Both the position numbers and the translations under genes were made by a program. A stretch of 36,144 nucleotides of DNA from assembly GCA_937864815.1 (NCBI GenBank), contig CALMJY010000081.1, positions 1-36,144 on the forward strand. The letters run 5' to 3'. Origin of the DNA: an uncultured Bacteroidota bacterium. GTDB taxonomy: Bacteria; Bacteroidota; Bacteroidia; Bacteroidales; VadinHA17. The notes under the pieces were generated by a model. It had not been told where the DNA came from. It saw nothing but the letters and a program-made list of their open reading frames with translations, and did not search any database. Below, piece after piece: positions 1 to 8,147 of the stretch. How positions within the stretch are numbered: the stretch's first letter is position 1; every line of letters begins with the position of its first letter.

Positions 1-1
1 T

Positions 2-2281
2 CTTCTTACAGGAGGTTGCGGGGCAGTTAATGCCACAGGAACGATCAATGTCACACCAACCAATACAGTTAGTGTAACAATCTCTGCCGATGCCAACCCT
101 GTATGCGCAGGTGCTACAGTTAACTTCACCGCCACCCCGACCAATGGTGGTACTACCCCTGCTTACCAGTGGCAGCTTAACGGGGTGAATGTGGGCAGCA
201 ACAGCATTACATATTCAAATAATGCACTCGTCAATGGCGATAAGGTAAAAGCAATCATGACCTCAGATCTTACCTGTACATCTGGTAACCCTGCAACAAG
301 CAATGAGATCACTATGATTGTCAATCCTGTATTACCTGTCAGCGTATCGATTGCAGCAGATGCTAATCCTGTTTGTGCAGGCACAACAGTCAACTTCACT
401 GCCACACCTGCAAACGGAGGCCTGACACCTGTTTATCAGTGGAAGGTCAATGGAACAAATGTTGGAGCCAATTCAACAACATATTCATATATACCTGTCA
501 ACGGAGATGTCGTTAATGTAATTCTGACATCAAGTGAGACCTGTCAGAGCGGTGGACCGGCCACATCAAATTCTGTAACAATGAATGTATCCACTACTCC
601 AACTGTTACATCTTCAAGGGTTGATGTCCTGTGTAAAGCAGCAGCCACGGGATCCATTGATATAACTGTTTCTGGAGGGTCTGCTCCTTATACATATGCC
701 TGGACAGGAAATGGTGTTGTAGTATTGGCTGAAGATCAAAGCGGCCTCACCGCAGGAACTTATTCAGTGATTGTATCTGACGCTGGAAGCTGCACATCTA
801 TGACTTATACATTCACGATAACTGAACCATCTGTTGTCCTTTCCGGTTCTATAACAGCACAAACTAATGTATCTGTCTTTGGTGGCAGCAATGGTTCTGT
901 AACCGTAGCTGGTTCAGGCGGTACAGGCGCTTATCAGTATAAGCTTGATGCTGGATCATACCAGGCATCAGGTACATTTGGTACACTGGTCGCAGGTAAC
1001 TATATTGTTACAGTTCAGGATGCAAATCTCTGTACTTTCGACGTGTCTGTGACAATCACACAACCCCTTGCACCTCTTTCAGTTACAATAGCTTCCCAGA
1101 CAAACGTAGTATGTTTCGGAACCTCAACGGGAATTTTAACGGCAGCTGGATCTGGTGGAAGCACTCCTTATGAATACAGTCTCGATGGCGGTGCATACCA
1201 GGCTTCAGGCACCTTTGGATCACTTGCTGCCGGAACATACACCATAACTGTCAGAGATGCAGCAGCAATTACAGCAACCACAACAGCAACGGTCACTGAG
1301 CCTTCTTCTGCTTTAAGTGGATTTGTTGTGTCCCATACTGATATTCTCTGTTTCGGAGGAACTACCGGAATTCTTACTGTAAGCGGTACAGGAGGTACCG
1401 GTACTTATCTTTACAGGATCGGGTCCGGATCATATCAGGCATCTGGTACATTTACAGATCTTGCCGCAGGTACTTATAATGTTACTGTACAGGATGGAAA
1501 TCTTTGTACTTTCAATGTAACAGCAGATATAACCCAGCCTTCTGCAGCGCTTGCCGGAACAATTATGCTTCAGACAAATGTCTCCTGTAACGGAGGTGCT
1601 AATGGAAGCATCAACATTTCAGGTTCAGGAGGTACACCTCCATATGAGTACAATATCAGTGGAGGAGCATTCCAGTTTTCCGGTACATTCAGCGGCCTTG
1701 CTGCAGGTAGTTATACTGTCATAGTCCGTGATGCAGGTCTTTGCACTTCAAATGTTCCGGTTACTATTTCAGAACCCGCAGTGCTGTCAGTTGATCATAC
1801 AACTGTTCCTGCATCATGCCCGAATACTCCTGACGGAAGTATTTCAATTACAATTTCTGGTGGCACTCAGCCTTATTCAGCAATATGGTCAGATGGTCTT
1901 ACAGGAATCAGCAGAACAAATATACCTGACGGATCATATAGTGTTGTTGTTGCGGATGCCAACGGATGTGCTGCTTCTCTCGATATTGAACTTGAGAATA
2001 CTGGTTCTGCTGATTGTGTTATTGCACAGGAAATAATTACTCCAAACAATGACGGATTTAATGATACATGGAAAATAAGGAATATTGAATTATTCCCAGA
2101 TGCAGAGGTGCTGGTTTACAACAGGTGGGGTAAACTTGTTTTCAAAACAAAGAATATATCTGATAATGAATGGGATGGGACTTCTGACGGTAAATTACTG
2201 CCAACAGACTCATACCACTATATACTTAATCTGAATGACGGATCGAAGTCAAGATCCGGCGTAGTAAGTATAATTAGATAA
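2..2281 (+). CDS. SprB-repeat and Ig-like surface protein with T9SS type B sorting domain (5' partial)
   Basis: The reading frame is open to the window edge, so this is the C-terminal 759 residues of a longer protein. An internal ATG at 185 is not the true start, because the codons before it continue the same repeat. From the N-terminal side there are about two Ig/PKD-like repeats of roughly 85 residues (shared words NPVCAG, VNFTATP, YQW). Six SprB-like repeats of about 79 residues follow, each with a GGT/GGS-P-Y core, a GTYTV-like strand and a closing IT(Q/E)P. The last 90 residues match the gliding-motility-associated C-terminal (CHU_C, type B sorting) domain: EIITPNNDGFNDTW, VYNRWGKLVF, and a final SGVVSIIR. 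Proteins of this type are secreted by the T9SS and act as adhesins or surface filaments. The next gene encodes a PorP/SprF-family protein, the usual partner that anchors or exports type B cargo. The adhesin role is inferred from family; the domain calls are clear. Confidence 0.9.
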   Translation, partial: LLTGGCGAVNATGTINVTPTNTVSVTISADANPVCAGATVNFTATPTNGGTTPAYQWQLNGVNVGSNSITYSNNALVNGDKVKAIMTSDLTCTSGNPATSNEITMIVNPVLPVSVSIAADANPVCAGTTVNFTATPANGGLTPVYQWKVNGTNVGANSTTYSYIPVNGDVVNVILTSSETCQSGGPATSNSVTMNVSTTPTVTSSRVDVLCKAAATGSIDITVSGGSAPYTYAWTGNGVVVLAEDQSGLTAGTYSVIVSDAGSCTSMTYTFTITEPSVVLSGSITAQTNVSVFGGSNGSVTVAGSGGTGAYQYKLDAGSYQASGTFGTLVAGNYIVTVQDANLCTFDVSVTITQPLAPLSVTIASQTNVVCFGTSTGILTAAGSGGSTPYEYSLDGGAYQASGTFGSLAAGTYTITVRDAAAITATTTATVTEPSSALSGFVVSHTDILCFGGTTGILTVSGTGGTGTYLYRIGSGSYQASGTFTDLAAGTYNVTVQDGNLCTFNVTADITQPSAALAGTIMLQTNVSCNGGANGSINISGSGGTPPYEYNISGGAFQFSGTFSGLAAGSYTVIVRDAGLCTSNVPVTISEPAVLSVDHTTVPASCPNTPDGSISITISGGTQPYSAIWSDGLTGISRTNIPDGSYSVVVADANGCAASLDIELENTGSADCVIAQEIITPNNDGFNDTWKIRNIELFPDAEVLVYNRWGKLVFKTKNISDNEWDGTSDGKLLPTDSYHYILNLNDGSKSRSGVVSIIR
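599..2010 (+). repeat. Six tandem SprB-like repeats inside the surface-protein gene
   Basis: Repeat starts fall near 600, 845, 1080, 1319, 1556 and 1790, a period of about 234-245 bases. Copies 2 to 5 are the most alike. They share the protein words QTNV, GSGG, YQASGTF and AG.Y.VTV.DA.LC at fixed spacing, and also long similar DNA stretches. Copies 1 and 6 are more divergent. Such arrays can gain or lose units by recombination, and short-read assemblies may collapse them. Confidence 0.85.
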
Positions 2282-2307
2282 AAAATGCTATATTTCGATA
2301 CTAAAAA

Positions 2308-3306
2308 ATGAGGCACCTTAAGAGCATAATAGTAACTGCAATTCTGATCTTCTTTTTTGGATCTGGGTTTTCACAGCAGGTTCCAATGTACTCCCAGTAC
2401 ATAATGAACGGATTTCTGATAAATCCGTCTTTTGCCGGAAGGGATGGCTATACAACTGTCAACCTTACTGTCAGGGAACAATGGGTGGGAATGGCAGGAG
2501 CTCCAAGCACTTACGCTGCCAGTTTCCAGACCAGGCTTTTGAAGAATAGTTATATCTCAAAGTCAACGTCGGTCAGGAAAAAACTGGTTAAACCAACCAA
2601 AGGAGGTAAAGTCGGACTTGGCGGATATATTTTCAATGATAATAATGGTATCATGAGAAGAACCGGTTTCCAGGCAGCTTACGCCTACCATATATCAATG
2701 GGCAGAACACAGGGTATTCCAAATAACCTTGCCTTCGGACTCGCCATGACAGGCTACCAGTATTTTGTTAATACAGAAGGCAAAATTTTTGAACCAAACG
2801 ATCCCCTGATAAATTCGTATGACAGGTCTGTTTTTGTTACTGATTTCAACTTTGGGGCAAGTTTTACAACAGCCCGTTATTATGCTGGTTTTGCCATGAC
2901 TAATCTGCTAAGGGGTAATCTTATATTCGGCGATACATCAAGTGTTGACAGAAATGAACTCGGACATTTCTTTCTTACAGGAGGAATAAAGTTTGAACTT
3001 AATAATGACTGGACTCTGGAACCTTCAGGCTTTATCAAGTCTTCTGATATGCTTTTCAAATCGATCCAGATGGATATTACCGGAAGGGTTTATTATAAGG
3101 ACGATTACTGGGCGGGAATTTCCTACAGAACCGGTGATGCAATAATTCCAATGATTGGCCTTAAGTATGACAGGTTTTATTTTGCATATGCAATGGATAT
3201 TACACTCACTGATATCCGATCATCAACCTATGGGACTCATGAGATATCCCTTGCAGTTAAGTTTGGGGAGAGTGCACGACGGTACAGGTGGATAAATGCA
3301 TATTAG
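2308..3306 (+). CDS. PorP/SprF family type IX secretion membrane protein
   Basis: This 332-residue protein has a signal peptide (hydrophobic residues 7-20, then GFSQ). The family hallmark MYSQYIMNGFLINPSFAG follows directly, with REQWVGMAGAP a little later. The rest alternates short aromatic-rich strands, as expected of an outer-membrane beta-barrel of the PorP/SprF group. The gene starts 26 bases after the stop of the SprB-repeat gene on the same strand, the standard arrangement for a type B sorting cargo and its dedicated PorP/SprF partner. Family members help cargo reach or stay on the cell surface. No Shine-Dalgarno sequence is visible before the ATG; an A-rich stretch is present, as is usual in Bacteroidetes. 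A strong intrinsic terminator follows at 3327-3355. Confidence 0.93.
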   Translation: MRHLKSIIVTAILIFFFGSGFSQQVPMYSQYIMNGFLINPSFAGRDGYTTVNLTVREQWVGMAGAPSTYAASFQTRLLKNSYISKSTSVRKKLVKPTKGGKVGLGGYIFNDNNGIMRRTGFQAAYAYHISMGRTQGIPNNLAFGLAMTGYQYFVNTEGKIFEPNDPLINSYDRSVFVTDFNFGASFTTARYYAGFAMTNLLRGNLIFGDTSSVDRNELGHFFLTGGIKFELNNDWTLEPSGFIKSSDMLFKSIQMDITGRVYYKDDYWAGISYRTGDAIIPMIGLKYDRFYFAYAMDITLTDIRSSTYGTHEISLAVKFGESARRYRWINAY

Positions 3307-3326
3307 TAATTACATTTAATTTAGAT

Positions 3327-3355
3327 AGGCGAAGTTTTATACTTCGCCTTTTTTT
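3327..3355 (+). terminator. Intrinsic terminator after the SprB/PorP operon
   Basis: A perfect 9-bp stem (aggcgaagt / acttcgcct) with a 5-base loop is followed by six T residues. It lies 21 bases past the PorP/SprF stop codon, so it should end that transcript. Confidence 0.9.
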
Positions 3356-3414
3356 GTTATTTTAGATCGCATAATTATTTCCCGGTCAGTTTTCCGGGGA
3401 ATCTTCGCTGCTAT

Positions 3415-4461
3415 ATGTCTGTAAAGTTTTCGAAAATTTGCCTGAGCACACTTTTTCTCATTGTATTATCTCCATCCATTTTATCACAGGGGATAACATC
3501 AAAAGGAATCAGGGTCATGTTTTATAATGTCGAAAACCTGTTTGATGTTTATGATGATTCTCTCACGGATGACGATGATTTTACTCCCTCAGGGCTGATG
3601 AGATGGAATTACAGCCGTTATTACAGGAAGCTTAATTCAATATATAAGACGATTGCAAGTGCCGGAGAATGGAGCATGCCTGATATAATTGCAATGTGTG
3701 AAGTAGAGAATCGCAGGGTAATTCAGGACTTATTATCAGAAACATACCTTTCAAAGTATGATTATGGTATCATACATGAGGATTCACCTGACAGGAGAGG
3801 TATTGATGTCTGTCTGATATACAGGAGGGATGTGGTTGAAATTCTGAAGTACAGATATCTTATTCCTTCCGTAAATGATGGAACTGGTTATCAGACAAGG
3901 AGTGTGCTTTTTGCAACCTTGCGTATTCACACGGATACTCTGCATGTTTTTGTTAATCACTGGCCATCCAGAAGGGGAGGAGCACTGGCAGGAGATGATT
4001 TACGGAAATCCATCGCCGGAATGATCGCAGATACCTGTAACTCTGTTTTTGAATCCTCTTCCGGAAGAGGTAAGATCCTTATATGCGGAGATTTTAATTC
4101 TACACCTGATGATACAGAGATTGAAACACTTCTAAATTCTGTACACACAGGATCAGGACTTGAAAATCTTACTGTGCAGCTATCTGAAACAGGTGATGGT
4201 ACATACAGGTACAGGGGAACATGGGAAATGATTGACCAGGTTATTGTATCAAAGACACTTCTTAATTCCGGGTCGGGTCTGTACATCCCGTCCGGGAGTT
4301 TCAGGATCTTAAGACCAGGCTTTTTATTGGAAAAAGATCCTGTTTACCCCGGATTATCTCCATTTTCGACATACCGGGGCTACAGATATCACGGAGGATA
4401 CAGTGATCACCTGCCGGTAATTGTAGATTTATTCATGAGAGATTCTTGTCGACAGGAGTGA
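3415..4461 (+). CDS. Exported endonuclease/exonuclease/phosphatase family protein
   Basis: The protein has 348 residues. Residues 1-25 form a signal peptide ending ILSQ. The fold of the EEP (DNase I-like) superfamily is shown by its ordered motifs: FYNVENLFD (N38, E40), the metal-binding MCEVEN, RRGIDVCLIYRR, VNHWPSRRGG, CGDFNSTP, and the terminal SDHLPV with catalytic-type D331 and H332. All key acidic and histidine residues are present. It also carries a YPGLSPFSTYRGYRYHGG segment near the C-terminus, as in Bacteroidetes members annotated as endonuclease/exonuclease/phosphatase proteins. Substrate is unknown; DNA, phospholipids and inositol phosphates are all used in this superfamily. The last 29 bases overlap the 3' end of the convergent nucleotidyltransferase gene. 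Confidence 0.88.
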   Translation: MSVKFSKICLSTLFLIVLSPSILSQGITSKGIRVMFYNVENLFDVYDDSLTDDDDFTPSGLMRWNYSRYYRKLNSIYKTIASAGEWSMPDIIAMCEVENRRVIQDLLSETYLSKYDYGIIHEDSPDRRGIDVCLIYRRDVVEILKYRYLIPSVNDGTGYQTRSVLFATLRIHTDTLHVFVNHWPSRRGGALAGDDLRKSIAGMIADTCNSVFESSSGRGKILICGDFNSTPDDTEIETLLNSVHTGSGLENLTVQLSETGDGTYRYRGTWEMIDQVIVSKTLLNSGSGLYIPSGSFRILRPGFLLEKDPVYPGLSPFSTYRGYRYHGGYSDHLPVIVDLFMRDSCRQE

Positions 4462-5875
4462 GGCCTATCTCCCTGCCTTTTTCCAGCATGAGCTTAATGG
4501 CAGCATCATGTTCGTTTGGTATGATTCCTTCTATTATAGCCTCACGTATTGTATTCTTAATAATTCCGACCTCCCTGCCGGGCTTTATGCCAAATACTTT
4601 AATGATTTCACTTCCATCAACCGGTGGCTGAAAATTACGGAGGGCATCCTTCTCCTCAATCTCTTTAAGTTTATTCCTTACTTTCCTGAAGTTTTCAAGG
4701 TGTTTTGTTTTTTTTGCTTCGTTTTTTGATGTTATATCAGCTTCACAAAGGAGCATAAGATCATCAATATCATCGCCTGCTTCAAACAGTAATCTCCTTA
4801 TTGCTGAGTCGGTTACAATTTCCTGCGACAGTACTATTGGCCTCAGGTGAAGATCAACCAGCTTTTGTACATATTTCATCTTCTCATTAAGAGGAAGCCT
4901 TAGCTCACGGAAGATATCCGGTATCATTTTGGATCCGATATATTCATGCCCGTGAAATGACCATCCGGTATCAGGAATATATTTTTTAGTGACAGGTTTT
5001 GCAATGTCATGCAATAATGCTGCCCATCTTAACCAGAGGTTATCTGTCTTTATACTGATATTATCCAGTACTTTTATTGAATGATGAAAATTATCCTTGT
5101 GAGCTTTACCTTCGATTGTCTCCACACCCTTTAGATTATCAAGAGCAGGAAGTATAATTTTGAGTAATCCCGATCTGTCGAGAAGATTAAAACCTCTTGA
5201 GGGATGTGTGCACAGTATGATTTTATTCAGTTCAGTAACCATTCTCTCCGGAGAAACAATTTTTATCCTTTCTGCATTTCTTTTTATAGAGGAAAAGGTG
5301 TCAGGTTCAATAGTGAAATTAAGCTGGTTGGCAAACCTGATTGCCCTCATCATCCTCAGGGGATCATCAGAAAATGTCTTATCAGGATCAAGGGGAGTTC
5401 GTATGATTTTATTTTCAATATCACTTAATCCGTTAAACGGATCAAGCATTTCACCAAAGTTTACACTACTGAGACTTAATGCAAGAGCATTTATGGTAAA
5501 ATCCCTTCTATTCTGATCATCCTCCAGTGAGCCGTTTTCAACCACCGGCTTCCTTGAACCCCTTGTATATGATTCCTTGCGTGCTCCCACAAATTCAATC
5601 TCGTACTCTCCATATCTGAACATGGCGGTTCCGAAATTCTTAAAAACCGAAACTTTTATCCCTGTACCGAATTTGCGTGCTGCTTTACGGGCAATATCAA
5701 TGCCACTTCCGACAACAACAATGTCTATGTCTTTATCTGAATGTTCGAGTTTTAAAACAGAGTCCCGCACCCAACCGCCTATAACATAAGCTTCAACCTT
5801 TTCAGAATCAACAACCTCGGAGAGTGTCTCAAATATTTTGTCATTAAGACATATGTTCATATCTAGATATGACAA
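4433..5875 (-). CDS. cca: CCA tRNA nucleotidyltransferase / poly(A) polymerase family with HD domain
   Basis: The 480-residue protein begins with a class II nucleotidyltransferase head: GGWVRD at 33-38, DxD metal ligands D49 and D51 in KDIDIV, and RRDFTINALAL further on. The tRNA-NTase/PolyA polymerase RNA-binding segment follows (DPLRMMRAIRFANQL), then an HD domain (WAALLHDIAKP; FHGHEY). This architecture is the bacterial CCA-adding enzyme that builds or repairs the 3' CCA of tRNA. That fits the tRNA in this window, which has no encoded CCA. A poly(A) polymerase role cannot be ruled out from sequence, since the families are close. Two starts are possible (ATG at 5875 or ATG at 5860); the first is shown. 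A TAACTTTG box lies 20 bases upstream. Confidence 0.88.
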   Translation of the reverse strand: MSYLDMNICLNDKIFETLSEVVDSEKVEAYVIGGWVRDSVLKLEHSDKDIDIVVVGSGIDIARKAARKFGTGIKVSVFKNFGTAMFRYGEYEIEFVGARKESYTRGSRKPVVENGSLEDDQNRRDFTINALALSLSSVNFGEMLDPFNGLSDIENKIIRTPLDPDKTFSDDPLRMMRAIRFANQLNFTIEPDTFSSIKRNAERIKIVSPERMVTELNKIILCTHPSRGFNLLDRSGLLKIILPALDNLKGVETIEGKAHKDNFHHSIKVLDNISIKTDNLWLRWAALLHDIAKPVTKKYIPDTGWSFHGHEYIGSKMIPDIFRELRLPLNEKMKYVQKLVDLHLRPIVLSQEIVTDSAIRRLLFEAGDDIDDLMLLCEADITSKNEAKKTKHLENFRKVRNKLKEIEEKDALRNFQPPVDGSEIIKVFGIKPGREVGIIKNTIREAIIEGIIPNEHDAAIKLMLEKGREIGLTPVDKNLS

Positions 5876-5894
5876 TTTGTTAAAATAATCATGA

Positions 5895-5902
5895 CAAAGT
5901 TA
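5895..5902 (-). promoter_or_regulatory. Possible -7 box for the nucleotidyltransferase gene
   Basis: On the minus strand this reads TAACTTTG, an exact match to the Bacteroidetes TAnnTTTG element. It lies 20 bases before the ATG at 5875. No TTG is seen at a good -33 distance, so this is a partial match only. Confidence 0.35.
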
Positions 5903-6012
5903 CAATTTATACTCAATTTTGGGTATCTTATGGATTAAACGCAATAGTGGCATAAAGGTTGTCTGAGTATGAACAATGAAACAATTTGTATGTTAAATAA
6001 ATAAAAAGCACA

Positions 6013-6372
6013 ATGGTAGAGCATTTGACAAAAGAGACATTCCAGTCCAAGGTATTCAATTATGAAGTTAATAAGGAATGGAAATTTGAAGGAGAGAAAC
6101 CCTGCATAATTGATTTTTATGCTGACTGGTGTGGCCCATGTAAAATGGTAGCGCCTGTTCTTGAGGAACTTGCAAAGGATTTCGACGGTAAACTAGATGT
6201 TTATAAGGTTAATACTGAAGAGGAACAGGAACTTGCATCAGTGTTTGGAATACGAAGCATACCCTCTTTTCTTTTTGTTCCATCAACCGGGCAGCCACAA
6301 ATGGCTATGGGTGCTCTCCCAAAAGAAACATTCGTTAAAGCATTCAAAGACGTCCTTGGTGTAGAGAAATAG
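6013..6372 (+). CDS. trxA: Thioredoxin
   Basis: The protein has 119 residues with no signal peptide, so it is cytoplasmic. The redox motif WCGPC is at 39-43, preceded by IIDFYADW and followed by KMVAPVLEELA. The conserved cis-proline is P84 in the SIPS loop. Length and spacing match classical thioredoxins, which reduce protein disulfides using thioredoxin reductase and NADPH. The N-terminal 20 residues carry a short extension relative to E. coli TrxA, common in Bacteroidetes copies. It stands alone between divergent and convergent neighbours, with a terminator about 150 bases downstream. More than one trx gene is usual in these genomes, so the symbol is a family label. Confidence 0.93.
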   Translation: MVEHLTKETFQSKVFNYEVNKEWKFEGEKPCIIDFYADWCGPCKMVAPVLEELAKDFDGKLDVYKVNTEEEQELASVFGIRSIPSFLFVPSTGQPQMAMGALPKETFVKAFKDVLGVEK

Positions 6373-6520
6373 CCTGTTCGTCAAAAAAAAGAGCGTTTCC
6401 CAATAATTCATGCTTTAAATTGAAACAATTAACCTCACTTTATCGTTTAAGTATAAGAGGATGAAAACAGCAGGGTAATAGGGTTTTTTTCATGGATTTA
6501 GGTTTAGGGTATCAAGGAAT

Positions 6521-6552
6521 AGGGTCATGCAATTGCGTGACCCTGTTTTTTT
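6521..6552 (+). terminator. Intrinsic terminator between thioredoxin and xseB
   Basis: A 10-bp stem with one G-T wobble (agggtcatgc / gcgtgaccct) and loop aatt is followed by gttttttt. It points along the plus strand and ends thioredoxin transcription. Its T-tract touches the convergent xseB stop codon, so the spacing is very tight. Confidence 0.85.
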
Positions 6553-6749
6553 CATGATAATTCCCTGAAGATACTGTCTATCTCTTCTTCAGTTGACTTC
6601 AGCTTTTTCTGACATTGTTTAATCAGTTCCGAAGCCTTTTTTACCTCAGCAGATAATTTGTCCACATCAAGTTCCCCGCTTTCAATATTTTTCAGTATCT
6701 CCTCGATTTTTACAATTGCCTCGTTAAATGAAAAATCTTTCTTTGTCAT
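6552..6749 (-). CDS. xseB: Exodeoxyribonuclease VII small subunit
   Basis: This 65-residue protein is almost all charged helix, with FSFNEAIVKIEEILKNIESG and ELDVDKLSAEVKKASELI matching the XseB family, then a KKL...EEEIDSIF tail. Several copies of the subunit bind each XseA chain to form exonuclease VII, which degrades single-stranded DNA from either end into oligonucleotides. It sits 4 bases after the xseA stop, as expected for a coupled operon. Length is slightly under the E. coli subunit (80 residues). Confidence 0.93.
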   Translation of the reverse strand: MTKKDFSFNEAIVKIEEILKNIESGELDVDKLSAEVKKASELIKQCQKKLKSTEEEIDSIFRELS

Positions 6750-6753
6750 GCTT

Positions 6754-8145
6754 TTATGTTTTTAATTTTCTTTTGTTTTTATGCGTGACCAGACTTGAAA
6801 CCTCCCCATCACTGAAGAGTGTTTCAATAACATCACCTTCTTTAAGGTATTCCGATTCTTTTGCTATTTTCCCGTTTATTGATGTAATAGTATAGCCTCT
6901 TTTAAGTACATTCACAGGATTCAGAATGTTTAGCCTGGTTTCCAGAGACGACATTCTGTTTTTGTTTAGTTTGAGGAAATCCACTGTATTTAAATTTAAT
7001 TCCGTTTTCAGGAAATTAAGTTGTGTTTCCCTGGCAGATGTCCCCGCTAAACATGCAGAAACCAGTTTTGACTGATGACCGGCAAGAATCATTGCGGCTC
7101 TGTAGATCTTTCCTTTCCCCAGGTTTAATATTTCAATTGAAATATCTGAAATGGTTTTCCTTACCTCAGATATCATTATCCTCGTAAGCGGTCCAATCGT
7201 ACTTTTTGCTTTTTCAAGGCGCTCTTTGTAATCATCAAGAATCTCCTTTGACAGATTCTTTATTTCGTCTCCAAGTGCTATAAGATGGTTTTCTGTTTCA
7301 ACAAGACATTCTATAAGAAAGTCTGCCACCGCAGTAGGTGTTTTAAGCGACCTGCAGGCTACCATATCTGTAACGGATAAGTCCTTTTCATGTCCGATAC
7401 CTGTAATTACAGGAAGCGGGAACTGTGTTACATAATATGCAATATTGTAATTATCGAACCAGCTCAGATCTGTTTGAGAACCTCCTCCTCTTATTATTAC
7501 GACTACATCAAATTTATTTATATTTAAAGCTATCCTTTCGAATGCACTTATTATGCTTTGTTCAGTATCATTCCCCTGCATTACAGAATCAAAAAGGGCC
7601 GTATAGAAAACGTATCCATAGCTGTTATCCCTGAGGTGATTCATGAAGTCAGTATAGCCGGCAGCATTACGTGATGATATTATTGCAATCCTTTGAGGTA
7701 CAGCTGGAATTTCAAGCTCCCTGTTCATGCCGAAAACACCTTCCTGTTCAAGTCTCCTTATTATCTGCAACCTTTTTGCAGCCATTTCGCCAGCAGTATA
7801 TGAAGGATCTATATCTGTAATGACAAGGCTTAATCCGTATAACTCATGATATTCGATCTTTGCCTTTACGAGAATTTTGAATCCTTCTCTGAGTGTCTCT
7901 CCAGTGGCATTTTCAAAAAATGACCTGATAAAACCAAAGCGGCTGCTCCAGATTACAGCTTTTATCCTTGCCTTAATGCTGGTTTCATCTGATTGTTTTT
8001 CAATAAGTTCAAGGTAGCAATGACCCGAGTAGTTTTGTTTGATCTCAGAAATTTCAGCCACAACCCAATAAAAATCAGGTAATGAGAGGTAAAGTGAATC
8101 CCTGATAACCATCTGCAATTCCGATAGGGACAATCTTCCGGTCAT
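6754..8145 (-). CDS. xseA: Exodeoxyribonuclease VII large subunit
   Basis: The protein has 463 residues. The N-terminal OB-fold (about 1-100) carries the typical FYWVVAEISEIKQNYSGHCYL stretch (WVVAEISE, SGHCYLEL). The catalytic domain shows IAIISSRNAAGYTDF, VVIIRGGGSQTDLSWFD, GIGHEKD and SLKTPTAVADFL, all XseA hallmarks. A long charged helical region follows, then a C-terminal segment with LKRGYTITSINGK. With XseB it forms exonuclease VII, acting on single-stranded DNA in repair. The ATG lies 2 bases after the stop of the upstream subtilase gene, so both are probably on one transcript. Confidence 0.95.
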   Translation of the reverse strand: MTGRLSLSELQMVIRDSLYLSLPDFYWVVAEISEIKQNYSGHCYLELIEKQSDETSIKARIKAVIWSSRFGFIRSFFENATGETLREGFKILVKAKIEYHELYGLSLVITDIDPSYTAGEMAAKRLQIIRRLEQEGVFGMNRELEIPAVPQRIAIISSRNAAGYTDFMNHLRDNSYGYVFYTALFDSVMQGNDTEQSIISAFERIALNINKFDVVVIIRGGGSQTDLSWFDNYNIAYYVTQFPLPVITGIGHEKDLSVTDMVACRSLKTPTAVADFLIECLVETENHLIALGDEIKNLSKEILDDYKERLEKAKSTIGPLTRIMISEVRKTISDISIEILNLGKGKIYRAAMILAGHQSKLVSACLAGTSARETQLNFLKTELNLNTVDFLKLNKNRMSSLETRLNILNPVNVLKRGYTITSINGKIAKESEYLKEGDVIETLFSDGEVSSLVTHKNKRKLKT

Positions 8146-8147
8146 TT

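Noticed and set aside
3957-4286. 109-codon minus-strand open frame
   Set aside because: It is antisense to the core motifs of the endonuclease/phosphatase gene and has no recognisable feature.
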